64,000 nt of DNA. It comes from Laguncularia racemosa (Eukaryota; Streptophyta; Magnoliopsida; Myrtales; Combretaceae). Numbering within the stretch: the first letter of the stretch is position 1; the number at the start of each line of letters is the position of its first letter. The stretch spans positions 2,976,001 through 3,040,000 of the forward strand of contig JBBMOL010000012.1 of the NCBI GenBank assembly GCA_037954665.1, written 5' to 3'. Shown piece after piece: positions 59,275 through 64,000 of this stretch. Both the position numbers and the translations under genes were made by a program. The notes beneath the pieces are model-generated. The model worked only from the letters and a program-made list of their open reading frames with translations, was not told where the DNA came from and made no database searches.

Positions 59275-60989
59275 ACCAAACATTAATTAAATTGCCAATC
59301 CACGACATTTTCCTATATAAAAATGGATTTATCATGTTGTTTCATTCTATTCGATACCATTTCATTTCAATCCATAATTAAATCAATGATTCCATGGATG
59401 AATATATAGATAGGATTGGATTTGTCATTTCGTTCTATTACAATTTATACTAAACGTGATAATAGATGACTAATCAATTACATCTTATTTAGTATGGATT
59501 GATGGTTTTGTTATTTATTAAAAATTGTAGACAATGCATTTTTAGAATAAAATGCACCTTATATATGCCTTTTTTTCATTTCACGGCTTGCTATCATAAT
59601 TTACCAATTATTATTGGGCTACTTTTGTGAAAGTGTTTGTTAAAATTGATAGTCTCAAATAATAGAATTGAACAAATTTTAAATAAAATTAATAGATATA
59701 CACTTGTGATATGTGTACAAAAATTAAATACAACAAAATAAAAGATTTAGAAGATAACACAATAATTGAACCAAATTATATATATTTATATATATGACCA
59801 CCGATTAAAAAAATTATAATGTAAAAATAATGAAAAATGTGTAAAAAAAGAAGGAAATAATATCAATAAATTGTAAACATGTATGTTAAGATACACATTA
59901 AAAATATGTATTTAGTTTACTTCATAAAAAAGTTGTTATTTACTCACAAAAGGAATGAACGAGATATTAATTGGGATTTTCTATAGAGTAAAATAAAACG
60001 TTTTAGTATAAATTGATATTACTTACTAATTTAGTCATTAAACTCTTTGTACATTGATGTGATTTTTTTTTTTTTTAATAAGTGCATCAATGTAAAGTGA
60101 ACTTTTTAAAAAGTGAAATTTAAAATTATTGTAACATTGTCATTTTTTAAATTGTTATAAAATAAAAAATAACATAGATAATATAATTGAATATTGATTA
60201 CATTCACTTATGTAGAAAACTATCAAATGGATACGTCTAAAACCTCTATAATATAATTAAAATATTTATGAAAAATTAATAATTGTTGGGCAAAATAGTT
60301 ATTAGGCAGTTTATATTAGAAAGGTAGATTTCTTTTATATTTGGCATAATAAGCAAAGCTAGAAAGGCAATATGGAAAGCAATAAAGTAGTAGAAAAAGT
60401 TGGTTGGAAAATAAATATACCAAAACTATATATTAGAAGATGGAAATCAAATATTCCACCATCATAGAAGATAATACACACAACAGTTATTCGATAGTTT
60501 ATATTAGAAGTATAGTTTTCTTTTGTATCATGAGTATTGAGGCAAGCTAAAAAGAGCATGGAAAAGAGAAAGTAGTAGAAAAAGTAGGTTATAAAATAAA
60601 TGCACTAATACCATAGATTAGAAGATATGGAGTCAAATACTCTACTATTCTTGCAATAATATATATAGAACTTACATCTATATATTATCTATCTATCTAT
60701 ATATATAGCAAGTTCTATTTTTTATTTCTTCTTAAGTACATGTTTTTTTTTCGTCTATAATTTATTGTATATCTATTATTCATACAATAATTTGTAATAA
60801 TTTTATCTTTTTTGACAAATATATGTATGATTTATTAATGCAATTCTACATTTCTCTTTTATATATTTTTTTAAACCATTTGAGTAGATTTTTTTATATA
60901 TTTCATTAATCATCTTTCATACATGTAATGTGATCAAAGTAATTTTTTTCATAATTAAGTTATACCAACTACATCTTATTTAGTATGTG
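59275..60989. other. AT-rich intergenic DNA
   Basis: No gene is supported. It contains the 186-bp tandem duplication listed separately, a T run (60066-60077) and TA/ATCT microsatellites (60660-60710). Confidence 0.5.
60295..60666. repeat. Tandem duplication, period about 186 bp
   Basis: Two adjacent copies (about 60295-60480 and 60481-60666) share AGTTTATATTAGAA, AAAGTAGTAGAAAAAGT, AAAATAAAT and ATTAGAAGAT blocks in the same order, with moderate divergence. They are non-coding. Confidence 0.75.
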
Positions 60990-61539
60990 TTATAGGGCCA
61001 AATTAACCTATGGCCTAAGAGCCTATCTCATTTGAGCAAACTCCAAAGTGGGAAAGCTCTTAAGCTAGTCAATATAAATTAGAAAAATAATATAATTCCT
61101 TTAAGTAAACACTTTATTGAATATTTCCTTAAGTATCTTTAGGAAGATTTATTTGCCTAAAATATAATACCACACCAACACTATAGAAATGAGGTTTCTC
61201 CAACTAGATAAATAATCTAATAGTCCCTACACACTTTAATTGCCATGCCTTAATGCTACTTCTTTGACTTAAGTATCAAAATCTAAGCATTGGAGACACC
61301 TCAAGTGCCCCGATAGCTTACGTTTATTTATCTTGCAAGTTAGACTTTTGTAAGTTTGAAGACTCAATCTAGCCTAAGATTGATCCAAGGTAACAAAAGC
61401 AATCAATAAGGGGCTCCCATTATCTTAAGGCTAATTACGACTCATGGTTGGTGCTAAATCACGAAGAAATTCTAGCAAGAATATCCCCAATGATCACAAC
61501 CCTTGAAGTACTAAAAATAACCCCCCTTATAGCATTGTA
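60990..61539 (+). repeat. LTR/leader remnant of the Tat-like element
   Basis: The sequence just before the gag relic contains AAGCATTGGAGACACCTCAA with GTGCCCCGATAG (about 61285-61320) and CTTGCAAGTTAGAC. This resembles the end of Tat-lineage LTRs and their leader. LTR limits were not found. Confidence 0.35.
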
Positions 61540-62881
61540 TGCACCATCTAACATGCAATAGGGTACTAAAGACAGAGTTGCAGGATTTGAGAGGCAACTA
61601 GTTGATTTAGTGGTTGAGAATTGTCATTTGCGAGACTAGGTTAATGAAATTCACGAGCACTCCCAACATCATTCTCAGCTACACACTAAGCAGTAGGGTA
61701 ACAATGTTTCACAACATAATGGGAATGTGCCACCAAATCCAAATAGAGCTCTTAATCTTAAGGGCAAGTAAAATAAAACAGGAACAATAACTCTAAGGCG
61801 CAATCTATAAGGTTCCTGGTTGATCAATCCATTAATGACATAGACAGTATGATCAAGTGCCTTAAGGAACTTAAAGATATAAGAAAACCTGACCCATAGG
61901 GCATGCTTACCATTGGAAACTCTCCCTTTACTCAGGATGTTTGAGGTGAGCAACTCCCTACCCCCATCCAAATTCCCTAGTTGGAGTTTTACAATGGGAT
62001 AACTGACCCCATGGAGCATCTAAGCTATTACACAACTTAGATGAACCTCCTTGAAGGCATTAGCACTATAACTTACAAGGCCTTTCCATGAACACTTAAG
62101 AAAGTTGCCTACATATGGTTTCAAGGCCTCAAGCCCAATTCTATTGCAAGTTTTCGAGAACTCGTTGCATAATTTTATCAACATTTTTTGACGAGCAAGA
62201 TACTTGAATGAGATTCCTCAACTCTCAATCTTATTAGACAAAAGCAAGACAAGATGCTAATAGATTACATATCTGGGTTCAATCGAGCAATGCTCGAAAT
62301 CACCAACGTTGACATGAGTGTTAACCTTAAATGCAGCTGTTAATGGAGTCAATGACAGGTCCCAATTCTTCTATTCCTTCACCTTATACAAGCTAAAAAA
62401 CTTTAGGGAGTTCCTTTAAAAAAAAAAGAACAACAAAGATCGACCTTTTGCAAAAGATGGGCTCAACCCTACTAGTGATGGTGATGGGTCTGCCTAAAAT
62501 GGCCATGGTGGCAAAAAGTTCACCATCCCTTTCTATGAGCAGCACACTCCCCTTAATAAGCCTTGAGCTAACATCTTCATGGAGATACAAGATTGAAGTA
62601 TCATTACTTAACCCAATAAAAAGAGGAACAATCTCTTCAAAAGAAACTTTAACAAGTACCGTGATTTCCACAAAGACATGAGTCACATAACCAAGAATTG
62701 TACTCTGTTGATGAATGCCCTTAAAAATCTCATTTAACAAAGTTACCTACAATAGTACATCACAGACAATGATTGACCTCCAAAGAGAGGACACTAGGAC
62801 GAAGGTGAAACACAATAAGAGAAAGAAGCTTATCCTACCAGAGGAACGATTAACACAATAGTGGGAGGCCCGGTTGCTAGA

Positions 62882-62889
62882 GGGCGATT
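62882..62889. other. Probable 8-bp target duplication of the nested hAT-type insert (left)
   Basis: GGGCGATT on the left and GGGTGATC at 63781-63788 on the right match at six of eight bases. Both differences are C/T transitions, as expected for an old methylated copy. Eight bases is the hAT target length. Confidence 0.6.
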
Positions 62890-63780
62890 TAGGGATGTAG
62901 GTGCAGGTCCTTATCAAGTACCTAACTCGCTAGACCCAATAATAACCCTATAAGGTTTGCTATCGAGTTATGGGATTAAATGTAAAACCTCTTGGGAAGT
63001 TGAGGCGAGTTATGGGTTTAAACTTAGAGCTCAATAAAAAATCGCCTAATAAAAGACAATTGTACTCTTTGAGGAGAGCTTCATTATCATGTTGAAGAGC
63101 ATCATAATTAATCTTGAGAGCATCATAGATGGCTTTTAGGACACCATAATCTCTCTCCAACTATTTCATTTTCCATATAACCCGTCAATTTTAGGACTAA
63201 ACAACCACTTGTTTAAGTTGCAATCCAAGTTCGTATGCCAGCTTAATTTTTCTTTAAACTTCCTATTTGTTCTCAATTTCAAAGTTCTTCTTTAATGCCT
63301 TTACTTGATCTATACTCAGCCTTCTTTTCTTCTCTCCCACATGTCTCGATTCTTCCACATAACCTTCCTACTCTAATCTCTCCAACATGGTATGAAATTC
63401 TCTACCGTATATGCAGTTGTTGTTTTTAGTACTCTACTCCTTTGTTAAATCTATGGAAAAATCAAATCAAAGTGGGAATCGATGGTTGGCGGGCTTAGTT
63501 AGTCAATTCACACTTCATCGCATTCTCATCTCATCATGGGCTTGGGTTAGAAGTTAGTTACTATTGAACTTCTTATTAAACTGGCAATATTAAAAAAAAA
63601 AATGCAAAACAAGGCGAGTCAGGGTGGGTTGTGGGTAATATATACCTTTATTGGGCGGGTTTTGGGTTTTACTATAAAAACTTTATAGCATTCTTCTTGG
63701 TTTTAGAAAACCCTATAAGGTACCGGGGCAGGTTTAGGTTATTCAAAACCCGTCTTGAACTCGCCTCGATTACATCCTTA
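62890..63780 (-). mobile_element. Non-autonomous hAT-type element (891 bp) carrying a captured HD-Zip gene fragment
   Basis: The left end reads TAGGGATGTA (62890-62899). The right end, read inward on the other strand, is TAAGGATGTA (63780-63771), matching at nine of ten bases. An 8-bp flank pair with two transitions supports a target duplication. Both subterminal regions carry ACCCTATAAGGT and GAGGCGAGTT-like words. The element splits the Tat-like polyprotein between its INTI.GG block and its ITF..DD block, which are normally only some 30 residues apart. No transposase is present. The inside holds part of a class I HD-Zip gene in minus orientation. Confidence 0.68.
63065..63460 (-). pseudogene. 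Class I HD-Zip transcription factor fragment (homeodomain and leucine zipper)
   Basis: The minus strand, in a single frame, reads NNCIYGREFHTMLERLE (about 63375-63425), VEESRHVGEKKRRLSIDQVK (about 63310-63358), KNFEIENK, IKLAYELGLQLKQVVV, a stop-rich stretch where helix 3 (the WFQNRR site) should be, then LERDYGVLKAIYDALKINYD and ALQHDNEALLKE (63160-63065). This is the N-terminal tail, homeodomain and zipper of class I HD-Zip proteins of the ATHB5/6/16 type. Stops sit where W, Q and R codons are expected in the family, consistent with C-to-T decay. Downstream of LLKE the similarity ends, at either an exon boundary or a capture breakpoint. It lies antisense within a decayed Tat-like element and cannot be functional as a protein. 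Confidence 0.82.
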
Positions 63781-64000
63781 GGGTGATCCATCTCCCAAAG
63801 TAAGGCATATGCCTATTTAAGGAATTGCTAGAATATATTTAGTACTCAAACAAAGCACCTTAAAGTGGACACCATGATCACCTTCTCGAATGATGATCTC
63901 AAAGGCATCATGTTCCCCTACGATGATGCTCTTGCAATCCAAGCTCATATTACTGATTTGGACGTTCGCTTAATTCTGATAGACAATTCCAGTTTGGCGC

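Larger units (their letters stand above)
61540..64000 (+). pseudogene. Tat/Ogre-like Ty3/gypsy gag-pol, decayed, runs off the window
   Basis: The plus strand reads gag pieces in order through stops and frameshifts: LVDLVVENCHLRD (about 61590-61640), FPSWSFTMG or FYNGI in the neighbouring frame (about 61970-62000), FPLTLKKVAYIWFQGLKPNS-like sequence (about 62080-62140), IRQKQDKMLIDYISGFNRAM (about 62230-62295), LYKLKNFREFL, and a terminal block YRDFHKDMSHITKNCTLLMN (about 62658-62720), which matches the CRFHRDHGHDTEDC region of this lineage. GTINTIVGGPVARGRF follows (about 62840-62888). After a nested hAT-type insert (62890-63780), the protease region resumes: VDTMITFSNDDLKGIMFPYD, then DALAIQAHITDL up to the window end. 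Everything indicates an old, dead element. Confidence 0.75.

Noticed and set aside
62393..62740. 115-codon minus-strand open frame and 77-codon plus-strand frame at 62448-62681
   Set aside because: Both are shadows of the decayed Tat-like gag, whose recognisable residues are in another plus frame.
1..64000. tRNA or rRNA genes and CRISPR arrays
   Set aside because: No cloverleaf-forming segment with tRNA box sequences or rRNA-like conserved sequence was noticed. Repeats present are tandem duplications or LTRs, and the DNA is plant nuclear.

Overview
This window is nuclear DNA from a flowering plant, most likely a eudicot. It is AT-rich and dominated by transposable elements. Only two apparently intact protein-coding genes are seen, and both have the codon use and conserved blocks of plant genes. 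I cannot name the species.

Genes. (1) A single-exon gene on the minus strand (9925-10962) encodes a 345-residue transporter of the plant nucleotide-sugar / triose-phosphate transporter superfamily. (2) A four-exon gene on the plus strand (50774-54499) encodes a 423-residue type II Golgi glycosyltransferase of family GT14, the GlcAT14 glucuronosyltransferase group that acts on arabinogalactan proteins. The two genes have no evident functional link.

Transposons, left to right: the end of a long gypsy-type LTR (1-1859); a decayed CACTA (TNP2) transposase (about 17.3-18.3 kb, minus); a young but defective Ty1/copia element with near-identical LTRs, a GATCA target duplication and a 306-bp internal tandem duplication (18713-24055); a complete solo LTR of the same family as the one at the window start, with an ATCCC duplication (24840-26816); a decayed hAT element whose transposase is split by a second solo LTR (about 27.6-34.6 kb; LTR 29914-31634); gypsy fragments at 44.8-45.4 kb; a 5'-truncated LINE (47582-49180); a decayed gypsy element with a duplicated leader and a nested solo LTR (about 55.1-58.3 kb); and a decayed Tat/Ogre-like gypsy element that runs off the window end (about 61.0-64.0 kb).

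The most notable object is an 891-bp non-autonomous hAT-type element (62890-63780) inside the Tat-like element. It carries, in antisense to its host, a piece of a class I HD-Zip transcription-factor gene (homeodomain plus leucine zipper), so it is a case of gene-fragment capture.

Other structure: several local direct duplications (periods of about 300, 1190, 262, 518 and 186 bp), a foldback MITE with a related half copy, and islands rich in AACCGAAC-like words that resemble hAT subterminal repeats. The remaining intergenic DNA is AT-rich with no gene I can support. All assignments come from reading translations and comparing them with remembered family motifs; no database search was run.
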